Source: Eopsaltria australis (lineage: Eukaryota; Chordata; Aves; Passeriformes; Petroicidae). From it: a stretch of 64,000 nt of DNA. Of the stretch, positions 41,696-55,960 are shown one piece after another (position 1 is the stretch's first letter; each line of letters opens with the position of its first letter). A program made the translations under genes and the position numbers. The notes below the pieces were generated by a model, which worked only from the letters and a program-made list of their open reading frames with translations, did not search any database and had not been told where the DNA came from. The stretch is taken from NCBI GenBank assembly GCA_034509425.1, contig JAVTVJ010000040.1, positions 2,907,501 to 2,971,500 on the forward strand. The letters run 5' to 3'.

Positions 41696-43899
41696 GAGGT
41701 CACTCAGTATGACTGAGCCATCAAAAACTTCAGAGAAAGAAACCCAAACCAAATCTTCCTTCTAGTTTCTCATATACCATTGCTCACAGAAACAAGCATG
41801 TCAGCAACAGCTGAGGTACACAAAGTACATAGATTTACAGGATATTTCTTATGATTAGTTTCATAGGAAACATGACAGTGCCTTTTAGTGCTGTAATTGG
41901 TGCAAGAGTAACTGGAGATTTGGGTCTACCAAAGCTTTCAGGAGACAGTAATAACCCTCTGTGAAGAGCCACAATGTGAAGTTCTCAACCAGGACACTGC
42001 AGCTCACAAACAGATTTAAATTATGTGGTCTCAGTGTTTTTATTTATACTAGTAAACAAAAGTGGGCTAGAATATGTGTTGTTTGTGCTGTATGACTATT
42101 AGAAGTACTCTGGAATAATTTTGGTCAAGGCATATTAATACTCTCCCAGAAAATTTGCGCAGGGTTCATGGATTAACAGTCTGGGGTCTATTCTCAATAG
42201 GCAGTAGAGAGGGGCAGATAATTTAGCTGAATAGGCACAAGGTATTCTCTGGCATTTGCCCTGAAGTTCAAAGAGTGGGTTCTGGCCCATTTTTTGAATT
42301 ATAGCTATACCTTTAAATTAGGTGTATGTATTATGTCTTAGTGGGTTGGCTGAGTAAAATCATTCCCATCTTCTTTGCTCATCTCTTGCAGTTTGGTTCT
42401 ATTTTGCCTTTATGCATATAGGTATAAACTGATTTTTCCAGGAGATAAACTTCTTACAGGGCTGGAAAAAATAGAACCTGCAAAACCAAAGGACCTACAA
42501 AAATAATTAGGAGAAAAGTAGCACTTTTACCAATAATGTAAAGGAGAATAATCCACTATGTGTCCTAATCTCTTCTCTAAGGATTCAGCAGCACTTCCTG
42601 ACAGTAGTTGTCCCCTGCTTGAATACCTCATTTTAATCAGTGATTTTAATAACTTCACTTTTAGCAGATAAACAGTGGATAACTTTTTATTTTATTTTGC
42701 ACCTGTAGCCATTTGGAGAATATCTGTTAAAAAATAGAGGTGAAACTTCTTATGTCGAAGCCAAAGTCTTATGCAGTGGTTTGGCTTGTGCACAGAGGTG
42801 CTACAGTCAGTGAAGATTTTAATGCACTTGTGCTCCTTGTCCTTTTTCCTGATGTTCCTTTTCCCACATTTACAATGGCAAAATGCAGCAAGTCTCTACA
42901 CTTGGGAAACTTCACTAGGTCCGGTATCTTTGTGCAAGCTATCACCAGCCATTTAAGCCAAGAAGCCACATGTATGAACCAGATACACAAAAAGATGCCC
43001 TTCTGACACTTGTGATGTTGGGCATCAGTATCGTCAGATGGACAGATGGTTGCAAAGCCAGTTCTTTTTAGTGCTGCAAGCTAATGCAGCCACATCAGTG
43101 GTAATTAATTTCAGAGCTGTGTATGCTTGCCTACATCGCTAATGATTACTAGTAATCTTGCTAACTAATTAATGATACTAACTTAGCCAGTTTTGTTTGC
43201 AAATGCTGTATATTTGTGCTTTATGGATCTGTTTTTCTACTATAAAGTGGAAACATACTTTCTGAATGCTAAATTAAAAATATTTAGGTATGAGTCAAAT
43301 TCTCATTAAAAATAAAGATTATATTATAGTCTATCAGCTTTGCAACTAACTGTCTTAATATTTTGAAATGAAAAAGCTGAAAAGAACTTTAGATGAAATT
43401 TACTTTCAGTTTTAACTCTGACCAGGTAGCTGTTTTGAGAAGGAGTTGGTTTTTTTTTAGTGTTCAGTGTAAAGAGTCCTGCAGGTATTCAGTACTCCTT
43501 TTACCACTCTTTCCTGAATTTTTCAATGCTAAATTCTTTAATTTACTTTGGTAGAGATCTCTAAGTACTTCAGTCTACTAGCTGTTCAAAAGTACCTACA
43601 GTACATGTACCAAAAAAAAGTATTTCATGTGTGCAAACTCTACAGCCTGTTCATTACAGAATTTATTTTTTGATGAGTAAGGGCCCGGAAGAAGCTAATG
43701 TAAGTATTTTAGCAAGGGTTTGTATTTCTCTGATAAACAGCACTCCCCTTCTGTTTGTGATCACAGGATGAAAGCTCTCTAAGCTTGTATATGTACATTT
43801 TTACTGCTACATCATGTACTGTGCTCTTAAGATTGAGATCTCATTCCCCAGGAAGCATTTCTGTCTAAGATTAATTGCCCTTTTAAAATCAGTGTTTGA

Positions 43900-45350
43900 T
43901 GTATTCCTTTGGCTATATCCTGACTCACTTTAACCCTCTTTGACCTGACCCCACTGACTATTACCGCCATGGCTGGAGCAGGAATCCTTCAGCCTGATGT
44001 ATGCAGTACAGACTCGAGCCTGTGGTTTTTCACATCAATGGATTCAATTAGCTGAGTTTTTACTGATCAGCTTAGCGGAGGTTGAAGAATTTGTCGCACA
44101 TGGAACAAAACTGTCCATACTTTGGATATAATTGAATAGCTCATCTCAATTTTCACATGTAGTTTGCTTGTGAAGTTGTTTACTTTGTTAAATAACATAA
44201 TATTTCTGGAAGTAACATTTTTAAAAAGAAAAAAACAGTTTATTTTTCTCTAGTTAAATAGGGGAAGGCACAAAACATGAAATAACAGCCATTAAGCCTT
44301 CAATCTGTATGTGTCACTTATCACTCTTCAGCCAAATGTTTTTAAACGGTAATTATGTCCCAATGTCCACTTTTGAATTTGATGTATTAAACTGGGCAGA
44401 TAAACTAGCAATTAGCATTATGGCTTGAAAACAAGTGAATGTGCTTGTCTCATCTGTATTGAGAGTGATTTTTCAGAAACAGTAATCCTTCTTTGCTTTG
44501 CTAGGAATAGGTCATCATTTGATTAGCTGAAAAGTTCTTTATAAAAGATGAACGACCATTAGGATCACAGAATATTTGCAGGCATGATGTGAATTATAGT
44601 AACTTGAAAATGAAGTAAACTTGAGGTTGAAAGTTCAAGAATGCCATTAAAAACCTTTAAAAGTGTATGAATGTGCATATGCTTAGGGGATATATAATAT
44701 GATTGCATAGAGAATTTGTTATTTAATTGTTTGGCATAATAGTATTTTGAAAACAATGGCATTATAAAAGTTCTCCCAAACTATCAGTAACAAGGTCTTT
44801 TACAGCAAATTGATTTGCTTTATTTGATTTGTAGAGACAAATCTTTATCAAATGTGATTTTTTTGTGTTAGGTTTTTTTTTCCCCAAGAACCAAATTGAT
44901 CACATTTAGCTCCCTAGCTGTGTAGAGAGAGCCCTAATTTCTGAAGGTCAGTTGTACACAGTTTGGAGGGAAGGGCAACCTCAAATCTAATTAGGGGCAT
45001 AGTGCATGAAAGGGTTAACATTGTAAGTCAAGAAGCCTGGTGTTGAAAAAAACTACACAACTCTTAAAAGTGATTTAGGTCTCTCTCAACAATGGAAAAC
45101 ATATCATGGATGAGTTGGCCTCAATTTGTCATGCATTCAAGTGTTTATCTTTTAATGCACACCCTACGTGTTCCCTGTGTATTTAATGTGTTGTGTGCTT
45201 GCTTGTTACATGGAACAGCAACACGATTTATACTGAACTTTGTCACTTTGTTCACATGTGAATGACCAAACGTAATGTATTGAAGAAAATTGTTTTATAA
45301 GTCTCAGCTGCTAACCCCAGTATTTTATAAACTACCACAGGTTTATTGCT
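43900..45350. other. Candidate conserved noncoding region with transcription-factor-like motifs
   Basis: No open frame or repeat is seen here, and the sequence lacks the simple runs common elsewhere in the intron. It contains a consensus AP-1 site TGACTCA at 43921-43927, nuclear-receptor-like half sites in TTTGACCTGACCCC at 43940-43953, and several TAATTA or ATTAG homeodomain-like cores. Motif presence alone is weak evidence, and conservation is inferred from texture, not measured. Confidence 0.25.
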
Positions 45351-48300
45351 AGTTCAAAGCTGAGGCTAAGACACTGATGCTAAGGAAGAAGGATTATAAG
45401 AATATTCCCTGAGAGTTTAGTGGGTTTTTTTTTTTTTATTCTGCTTGAAGCTAGTTATTTGATGGGAAACATCTTAGGCCTTGTAAGGTCTTCTAAAACC
45501 CTTTAAAGACTAAGATGTTAGATGTTTAAGAAAAGTATTTTAGGGTTCTATCATAAATTAGTATGGGACTTATTCCAAGAACCCCATTAAAAAATTTCTA
45601 TGAAATATGCAAGAATAAAATAATAATAAAAAAGCAACAACAGCAAAGTTTAGTTAATAAAGCTTAACCCATTTCCACCCTCTATCTGCTTTTCCATTTA
45701 GTTGCATGAACTCTTAAAGAAGGAAAAGTTACCTTGTCTTACATGGTGTTACTCTTAATGTTAACTGTTCTGGGGAATTGTTGAAAATAGTCTGCTCAGG
45801 CTTAGTCTGCTTAGTGGTGTTTCAGGCCAAATTCACTTTCTCTAAAAACTTTTTGAGTGGCCTAGAAAAAAGGTTTTCTAGCTCATTTACGTGCTTTCTG
45901 GCTCCTGTGAGATTAGAAGCACAGTCCAAGTTCTCATAAGCTGCTCCAAAGCATCATAAACTTTAACTTGTGGTGATTACTTTAATCTGCTTTTTTTGCT
46001 ATATTTCAGAAGTGTGGCTATCTAACCTGAGGATAGACTTGAGGTAGAAGATGGCAGGAAATAACAAGAGAGAAAAATTGCCTGGAGAAGAAAATTATGA
46101 ATGGGGTGATGCCAAATACTTGATTTCATGTCAGTATTTAGTGATATTTAATGTAGATGATGGTAATACTGCATATGATAATATTGCACTTCTGTTTAGG
46201 GCTTAGAGAAGGCAATTTAAAATACCAATGAGTTAGAAAAGATAGGTTGAGCACTCTGGTTCTGTTATCTGTAGGTTGTTCAGTAAAGTATTAAAAATTA
46301 ACATTCCTTTTAAAAGTGATTTTAAAACAAAATATGCAGTTGTAGCTTTTATTTACCATACCCCAAACTGAAAATAGACGTTTAGGAAAATGATGACCTT
46401 CAGTTTGAACAATTGAACTCATGTTATTACCAATGGCTACAATAAGTGATATTGTCTTGTTGCTGATAGTTAACTAAATCTGTGTCATGGTTTATTTATA
46501 TTCATGTCAGGCAGTTAGAGTCTATCCAGGAACTGTAGTTCTTACTCTCCAAACCACATCTTGTGTTTGGAACAATGCTTATTTCAGACACAGAATCATT
46601 TTGAGAAAGAAATCTGTACTGAATAATGCATGACCTTGTATTTTTGTGTGTGAGTTCTTCACCTTAAGTCAGCTTCAGTGGCTTTCCCCAGAGCTGATGA
46701 GATATGTAGGCAGGAAGGAAAAGTCAGTCCTGTGCTTTTGTGTCACGTATCAGCATCTAAAATTTTTGAGGTCAGGGGAGCCTTTTGTTGTGGCTAGGCT
46801 TGTAGAGTTGGCTTTGCAGAACTCTTTGTATGTTCTTGCTCTTGGTCAGAGGATACTGAGCAGCGTATCTGCTGACGTGATCCACTGTAACATCTGTGTA
46901 TCTCCTTAAGCTGATCATCATTCCAGCTTGGAGGAGAGGAAGAGAATAAGGATTTTGGTAGCTTGTGTGGTTGAAGTGAAGTTAAAAGCATGTTAAGATT
47001 GCTATGGAAAATGAGTCACTTCTAGCAATAGAGCCTACTGCTGTGACAAGCAGGGTCATTTTTGCACAAGATGGAATTCACAGAAAAGTAAGGACAGCCT
47101 GGGATATGCTGGCTGAAATAAGCTAGTGTGAAGCTTCTGAAAGCTCATAAGATTTTATTCCTAGTTTAAAAATTCTGACTAAAAAACCCCTGCTCAATAG
47201 GACACATAGTAAACTTAGACTTTGAAGCTATAGTTTCTTGAATATTAAATATTTGGTTTTAGTAAAGAGAATGTTTGCTGTCCGAAGTATTTGTGCTGGG
47301 TTCATTCAAAGAGCAAACGATCATTTGGCCATGAGATTTCACCAAAATCAACTTTTTTAATGCACTTCCCATGAAATTGCATAGGTATTGAGCTCCTGTT
47401 AGTAGTCAGCTGATTAAGCTAAATTTGTTCAGTATACAAATTTGTTTTTTATTTGATGCCTTTATACTGAGGTTGTCATTACTGTGGAATCAGAACACCT
47501 CACCATATTTCTGTACCTTGGTCTCTATTACACATACACATGCCAGAAACTGATTGCAGATGTTCCAGTTAGATTGGAGTTTATGAATGGAAAAGCCTGC
47601 AATAATATACATTAATTTCTAATACTTGTTTTAAAGGTTCTGAAGAAAAGTAAAGCGTAAATATTTGATTTATACATGGGTTTAATTAATTCTGTAGCTA
47701 TGGTCTCTCACTGAGCAAAGAAATATTTTGCCATGAGTTAAAAAAGTATGGTATCTGCCTACAGTAAGTACTACAAAAGTGATGTGAAAATGTACATAAA
47801 TACTCCTTAGCCTGATTTGTTTTTGTTTTATGAACACATTTTTTTTTTTTTGTAGCACACACAATGAAAATAATTGTGAAGCTTATTTTGTTGTAAATAG
47901 TATCCTGTCTTTGTCACTCATAATATTGGACATTGGAGCTGTTTGGACAGGTTACTGTTAAACGAGGTAGATGCTCTTTGTCAAGTTTCAGGGCTGACAA
48001 ATTAAACCATTGCTGACTACATTGAGCTTTGAGGGGTTTTAGAGATGCAACCTACTCAGAAGTTTAAAAAGTGAAGTATGTTCATCAAATGTTTGTTTCT
48101 TTTCTGTTACTAGTGCAGAAGTCACTGGTGGAGAATTTCTTAAGACTGTGAGGCTTGTTTGGGGCTGTCTCTTCTCTGTATGCCCTAGAATGTCCAACCT
48201 GAGATGCCTAGAGAGGGGAAGAATAACTTCAGCTGCTGCCCAGTGCTTTCCTACCATGTGTGGTTACAGATTAGAACACAGTCTTTGAATTTGCTTGCTA

Positions 48301-51300
48301 GTTTAGAATAGTCTTTTGTAAATAAATGCACACGTGTGATCCTTGATGCTAGACCAGAAGCCTTGCTTCCAAGAAGGAAATTTTCACTTTTGCTTACTGG
48401 AGATTTAGTCCTACCCAGCTTTGGCTTGAGGCTTTCAAAACTGGGTCAGCAATATCTTTCAGTAATGAACTTAGTGGTTGCACACAACATTACTCACATG
48501 AAGCACATTACTGAAAGCTATGTTTCTGTAAGTAGTTTCCTAAGAGATCCTACAGAGGTAGATAAATATCTTTCCAGTGAAGGTGTTAGTGTGTCTCTTC
48601 AGATTCAGAGATGTCCAAGGCACCAGGTGCTGAGCACACGCTGTTCTCCTGCCAGATAATCTGAGGAGCAGTAGAAATGGGGAGGAAAGCAGCCACACCA
48701 CAGTCACAAAAAGAAAATTCTGCTCCTCATAATGCTGTCCCAAGATGAGTTTTCCTACAATATGGTACAACCTATTGTCAGGAATACCTTTAGTATCATC
48801 TTCTCCAGAGCATATGATATATTCTGAAGTCCACAGCTGGAAAAGCTGGCATCCAGTTATGTTACCCTGTTAAAATGCTGCTACTGCATGAAACTTGGTT
48901 ATATTTACTCCTTATGTATTTTAGTGTCCTTGCCTATAATCCTGTGGCCTTGCATCGTACAAGAAATGCATTGTTTGCCCCTAATTTGAAATACCAGGTT
49001 CTATTTGCGTTTTTAGAGCTGTAAAGCCAGCTGTAAGTGTGCTGCCTCTGACTACAGGCAGATTCTATGCAGAGAACATGCATACTGAGGATTCTAATTG
49101 AGTACTCCAGGGGCACTTTTGCTAAAGCCTGAATATCTTGTATTGTCTATCAGTTAAGGGATTTAAGCCTGCTGAATTGCCCTGACAGGTGATTGCTTGA
49201 GGCCACAAATCAGAAGGGAGGTATTTCATCCCACTAAAGAATTTTAAGTGGTACATCACAGATGTAGTCTGGGTAGAGGAGCTGATCTTGTGTAGGTGAA
49301 AGGGAGTATGGCACTGCAGCACTGGTGAGCATTGAGTTGCTAATCTGGGTAAAACCAGCTGAAATAAGTACCTGTGACAGAGGCAGAGCCTTCTCACTAT
49401 TCTGCTCTCAGGCACTTGAATCTATCTCCAAACTAGACCAAGTTTTTATTTTCCCTCCATCTTCAATTCTTTTTTTTTAAATAATAACATAATTCAGTAG
49501 AAAAAATTTATGTAGCTGCATCAGTGATACATGCAAGAATCTAAATTGATGCTGAATAAGCTAATTTTCCTAATACTGAGTAGTTTACTTTGCAAGCAAC
49601 AACTTATATAGCTTATATAGGAAACAGAAAAACTTACTGTGTGATACCAAGACATTGCACATCTTCCCACCTTCTCTGAAGTCTACAGGTTTTCTTGTTT
49701 GTTGTTCTGCTGTGTTTCGCTGATTTCTGGATATTGATGAGTTTCAAAGGAAGCTGCGGATTAGCAACAGTGAATATTGTAGTTAGGGCATTCCCCTTAA
49801 AGAAGGGAGAGTGGACTCAAGCTGCCTCACGTTGAGGAGGGCTTTGAAATACTCTCTCAAGAACTCACTTGACATGCAACAGGCAACTCTCTCTTGCTTC
49901 CTTCCAGCAGATGCCTATCAGCAAAAGAGAGTCCTTTGCCAATATTTTCTTGTAGTGGTTTCCTCATCAGGAAAACTGAACACCATATAGGTGACAGAGA
50001 AGCAGATCTGTTCTTAAGCTCATCACTTCAGAGGTTCTTGTTTCTCTCCATTTTCTGTACAGAGCTGGAAAACTCTTCTGACTTTACATGGCATGATTAA
50101 TTAGCCTGGGCCAGGTACCTACTCCAGGTGTTGCAGCCTTGAGTTAGGGTGTAGGTTAAGAGAGTCGAATGTCTCAAAAATGTCTTAGTACATAACATGT
50201 AATCATAGTTATCTGCCTTCTGGAGATGGAATATTGTTACGTTTTACCAAAAAGCTTTATCATCTGTGTTTAGAGCTTGCCTCTAGTAACTTTAGGGGGC
50301 TATAGGACCTTCTCTATTGATACAGCTCCACAAGAAAAGCAGAAAAAAAATAATTTAATCTTGGGACAACCACTCTGATGACTTAATTAGTTTTCAAATT
50401 TTTTTTTTGCAAATACCAAAACAGTGTTTGTTACTTGTGCATCATTTCAGTAATGTAAAAATACTCTGATTTTGAGTAGCACTATGAAAACTTACAAAAG
50501 ATATATTGCTATGCTTTTATTTTTCTTGTATTTCCACTTCATCTTATTCCCAAGAGTAATTTGCTGCAATACAAAAAAAAAATCTTAAGTCATGTGATAA
50601 GTAACATGTAACTCAGTTCTGACAGGATTTTAAGAGGACAGAAAAAGTTGGTGAGGTTACTGGAAAATTTGAACTTAGTGGTTTTGAGGAAATCCTGTTT
50701 TACTGCACTACATTACTGGACATTGTAGAATGGGTATTGACAGTAATGATACCATGAGGTCTGGACCCTGTGCAGATGAGCAGAGTTATTTTCCCTAATT
50801 TTCACAGGTATGATCCAATGATACAGAGTGGCATACTCTTTGTAGTTAGGTTGTTTAAATTTTATACCACTAATTTAAATATGTGGTGTGTTTAGCACCT
50901 TGTACACTTTGTAGATGCACTTTGTCAGTTTAAAAAGGCTTCTTGTGATCAAAGAATATGGGGTGGGGAAGAAGAGGAGAGTGGTTGCTGTGTCAAGATG
51001 CATCCAAAATCATGGAAAGAAAAATATTTTGTAAATCTGTTAATCTATTATATCTCTAAAACAGGTGGATGAAATTTTCATGGTAGCTAGCAAATCATTC
51101 AGGACTCAGATCACAGTGGAAATGGATAAGAATTAGATAGCTGTTGATAAAACAAGAATACTCTTCAGTAATTTTTTTAGTGTATTTGCTGTTGACAACT
51201 TTTTGCTACAAAAAGTAGAGAAGACATCTATATGGAGAGACTCTGATTTATGATCAGATGTGTGATGGAAAACATGAAAGTTGAGGGAAGTTTGGGTAAA

Positions 51301-53144
51301 CGTGCCTTAAGTGCGAGTTTATGGTTCCTAGTAACAAAAGGAGAGAAGAATGTTGAAGTAAAAACAATGGATTTTGTGAAAGAAGGCTGCAGTAAATACA
51401 GAATTGGGAGATAAGATCTCTTCAGTCAAGCCTCAAGGGGAAAAGGAATTAAGGAGAAGTGATGCTTTGTCAGAGATATACTAAAGCACAAACAGTGCTA
51501 ATGCAGAGATTTAGATTTTAATTAAACTGTAAATTCTTCATTGACCTCTGAGGCTTTCTCAGTTTGCCAAGGAACAGAATAAAAGACTTGTATGAGAAAG
51601 GGACAAAGCTGGGTAAGGAGACACCAAGATTACCTGCACTTCATTTCTAAGTCAAGAGTAGGTGCATGCACATATGTACAAAAATATTATGTTGCACAGT
51701 AATAGAAGAGCCGAAGAAAATGTTTATCATTTATAAGCCTTTCCTCCAATGGCAAGAAAATGATACAGAGTTTCTAAGGCTTTTAATCTATTTTTTGCAA
51801 GCTTTGGTTAAAAAGAGTCCCATGCATTCTGTCATCTGGTTTTATGCAAATTAGTTGTTTCTGAAAATTAAGTAATACTATGAAACATTTTAAAAAGTCA
51901 CTAACTTTCACCAATTTAAGGAATACCATAGGCAGATTTTAATTTTTAAGTGTTAAATACATATATTTGGAGGTTACTTAAAAATATTTAGATGTTCCTT
52001 TACTTCTAAGAAGAATGAAACCTGGTATTGTAAATGAATGAATGCACCACCACAACTAGGTTTCTGAGATCTTTTGGAGTTTATTCTCTTGACAATCTGA
52101 CTGGTAGTGTTTCGGTCCAATAAATACCTGTTTTGGCTAGAAATACCAGAAGTTAGTTTTTAAATGGTGTGCTTTGTTCTTCAGACTTGTCTGCAATAAA
52201 ACCAGAAACCAGCAAGTGTTTTTCCTTAATTTAGTGTGATAACGTGTGTATTATGCCATATAGAGAATCATGACTTTGTACAGAATATACCATATGTAGG
52301 TAAAAAGTAACAAAAGTATAATGCTTTATTTTAAGCAAATATAATTGTCTGCTCTTGCAGGAAGAATTATTACTAGCATAAAGTATTTAAGGATGATTTT
52401 TTTACCAGTGTAATTTAGCTATACTGGCTTAGATAGCTGGTTATACTATAAACTTCTTCAGGCAGCTGTCAAATCATTTTGGCTACCAAACAATTACAAT
52501 TTTATCTGTGTTATAAAATAAAAATTATGCTGCAACTGGGGTCGCTGAATGAAAGAGCCAGTAATGGTACCTACACTTCTGGATTCTGCTCTCTTCCATG
52601 CAACTCTTGATGAGGATGGTGGCTTGTTCTGTAATAAAGACACTGGAGGGGGACATAAAATGGCAATTAGTAAATGCAAGTAGTACTTTTGAGTACTGAA
52701 TGTGGGTTTTACTGTGGTAGGTCCATTTGAGAATGCCATAGTATAGTATAAAATGAGTGAAATGTCACTGCCTACTTTTCCCCCCTAACCATTATTTGAA
52801 GCATATTTCATATGCTCTTCTCGTCCCTTGGCTCTGAAATAAATTTTCATTTTTTGTTGTTTTAGTTCATGTCATGACTGTTATGTCAGTTGCTTTAGCT
52901 GGTTCCCATAATTTGAATCAAAGGATCAAAGTACTTGCATCCTCTGGGACAAGTATAAATAAAAAGAATTGAAATATTCTTAGAAAATACTCTTGTTATA
53001 CTGGGAATCATTTGCTAACTTAGCTTTTCCAAGAGATCAAACTAAGTGAGAAAAAGCTGGTGCCAACTCAGCCTTCGGAGTAACTCTGAAATATTGCTAG
53101 TGATTTATGTAAATTATTCTTAGCAAAACAAAATTACTTCAGGA

Positions 53145-53160
53145 ATAATACATGTATTAT
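53145..53160. repeat. 16-bp perfect palindrome
   Basis: ATAATACATGTATTAT is self-complementary over all 16 bases and lies about 465 bp before the last ATG5 exon. A+T-rich palindromes of this size can arise by chance in such sequence. Confidence 0.6.
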
Positions 53161-53600
53161 GTATGTGATATATTACACATAGTCCAGCTCTTTCAGAAGA
53201 TCGCAGTATTAAGAATACAACCTACCAGCATGTTTTAGGAAACTCAACATTTTAAGCATGATCTGTGTAAAATTCATATGCCTTACAGCTGAGTGAGATG
53301 GACGTGCCTTAACTGGGTTGACAACAAGCTGTGATCACTGTAGGGTTAAAAAAAATCCTCTTGCAACTAATAAAGAAGAGCGGCACTTTCATTAAGTTTC
53401 ACTTAATTCCAGTTTTTTCTTGGAATTAATTTTAACTCAAAGTTTCTGTTTCAGATGATACAAATCTCAGCTTTCTCCACACTGATATTTCCTACTTTTC
53501 GTTCTGTTAAATGTTAAACTCTGTAACACCAATTAAATCTACCGTAAATTAAGTATGAGTAAATGTTTAATCTTTCTGTGAACTTTGAATGGTGTACTAG

Positions 53601-53762
<162 letters not shown>

Positions 53763-54141
53763 AACTCAGCTATATTCATATGAGGATCATTCTCAAGCTG
53801 GAATTCTAAGGGCATGTCAACTTCTTGCTTCTGTCAGTCTTGACAGAGGCAGCCTGACCAGAAAAAAAGAAACCAACAAAAAGCCGAAACAAAACAAGAA
53901 GTCCTCACTGCTGTAAGCCAAACAGGAAGAGAGATCCTATCATCAGATAAGGGCAATTGGGCTGATCTTATTTTGCATCACTGCTGCATTTGTTCACCGC
54001 TGTAATTAAATCAGTTGCGATATGAAAGAATTTACAGGACCTTCTGCAAGTCTGCTGTTTTCTTGTAAAATATAATGAAGCTGAAACTGTCAGCTGAAGA
54101 GCAAATGGAAATATGCCACTTGATTGTATTTCTGATTAACA

Positions 54142-54147
54142 AATAAA
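54142..54147 (+). terminator. ATG5: Candidate proximal polyadenylation signal AATAAA
   Basis: A canonical hexamer 380 bases after the stop codon, followed within 50 bases by G/T-rich sequence (gaggtagtgtttcagctttg). It would produce a short 3' UTR isoform. Confidence 0.5.
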
Positions 54148-55954
54148 CAGGGCTGTTTCCTAAAGAGGTAGTGTTTCAGCTTTGAGGGTGGAAACATTGG
54201 TTTAATTTTCTAGAAAGTTAGACACTGAGAGATTTGGTTACCAATAGCTTTTTGTAAAAGATCAAATTACTGTAAATCCATCTTTCCTTAATGAGAAGTT
54301 CATGTTTACAGTATATGTATTGGTATGCAAATGATCTTTTAACTTTGATAGCAAGCAGTGAGAGATTTTAAAGTAAGCCCGTGAGCATGTTTTGTCAGTT
54401 AAAAACATGCACAACTTAATAATTACAAATACTTTTGATTTGTATGCTGTCACTGAATACTCCAGTGTGTTTATTATTTGAACCAGTTTTCATAGACTAG
54501 CAATGATGTAGGATAATTTGTCTCAGGATTTGTCATGGCATTTCTTTGTGCTCATCTATTTTTTTTGTTTAAGAATATATTTTCTTAATTTACTTTAAAA
54601 AGTTTTTTTTTTAAAAAAGAAAAGCTACATGGATGTTGCAAACAGGATTATATCCTGCTGTTTATTCCCATAGACTAGGAAACAGTTAAATCATAGAGTG
54701 ATGAACAGATTGCTGTTTAATGATTTTGAATTTTGAAAAGCTGAGGCTTTTCCAAGCTAATACTTTCTTACATCTGTGGTCCCTGAGCAATCAGTCCAAA
54801 ATTTGGAAGCTTCTAATCTCATTGCACAGATTTTTTCTTAGTGTAGCAGATGTATTTTTAGATTATTGGATCATTTTGGTTTCCAAGTGTTTGTTACCAT
54901 TGCAGATGCTACTCGAACTCTACCAGTTTTTTTTTTGCATTACACTAAATTCATCAAACTCTGTGCTCTATTGTTTTGTCTGCAGTTTGTGGCTGTTTGT
55001 GGCACAAAACTATGTTTATAGTAGACATATTATCCAATATGTCGAATATTATCCAATATAAAGAAAGCATGACATTTTCCTTTCAAAAATAGTGGCTGTC
55101 AAAGCTCCTACTCACAGTCTTGGCTTGTAAATGTTCTGGTAACTCCCAGTGCTGTTCCCATTGGTTTCCATGCTCCCTTTATGGTAGGATACTTACCTGT
55201 ATCTGAAAAAGAAGAAAATTAAAATCAATCAAATGAACAAAAACCTCTTTCTGAAGCAAGAGGGGAAGGATCTCCATGGGTGAGGATAGGGTTGAGGCTA
55301 AGAAGAGCCCTGAGGGCTGAAAAAGTCATAGACAGATTAGATACTGTTTTAAATGTTAATGAGGAAATAGCATTAAGGAAGTGGAAGGGTAAAGGTACTA
55401 ATGAAACAAACCTATGCTGTATTTTGCAGGACATGAAGAATTTTTAAAACAAAACAAACCATGCTGGTCTGTGTTTATGCAGAATTGAAACATAATATTC
55501 TTATGGTGGGATGATTTGGTTGAGTTATTCTAATTTCCAGTTCTGTTTGGAATTTTTGTTACAGTGTTGGATTGGCATTTATAAACTTTCTTAGGCACAC
55601 ATACCTAAATATTTTGGAGAATTTCAAAGTCCTGCCAATGGATAAAGCAAATATTTTGTAGAGTCTTCATATTTTACAAAAAATCTTTTGTAGGGATAAT
55701 TTTTCCATTAATCAGGATAAGAGGCAATACGTTTCAAAAACTGTAGAGATTGTGTTTCCTTTGTTTTAAGGTAATCTGGAGTGAGTCACTGGCTATTTGA
55801 ATATATTCTACACCAGCATTTTAAGTATATAGCTCTTCTTACGGCCCATATTTGCTGGTAAATCTGACTTTAAGGCCTAGCATGGAACAAAGAAATAGCT
55901 TGGCTTTAAAACATACTCCTTCCTCTTACTTTAACTATTTAAACTTTATTAAAA

Positions 55955-55960
55955 AATAAA
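55955..55960 (+). terminator. ATG5: Candidate distal polyadenylation signal AATAAA
   Basis: A canonical hexamer about 2.2 kb after the stop, followed by GTTTGAGTCTGTGTTTATTT, a G/T-rich element suitable for CstF binding. It is the best candidate for the main 3' end by analogy with mammalian UTR length. Confidence 0.45.

Noticed and set aside
42740..43006. 88-codon open frame with overlapping frames on both strands
   Set aside because: No similarity, upstream signal or splice context; overlapping frames on both strands point to chance.
54720..55061. 113-codon open frame downstream of the ATG5 stop
   Set aside because: It falls in the probable 3' UTR, is rich in Leu, Phe, Cys and Tyr, and shows no similarity I recognise.
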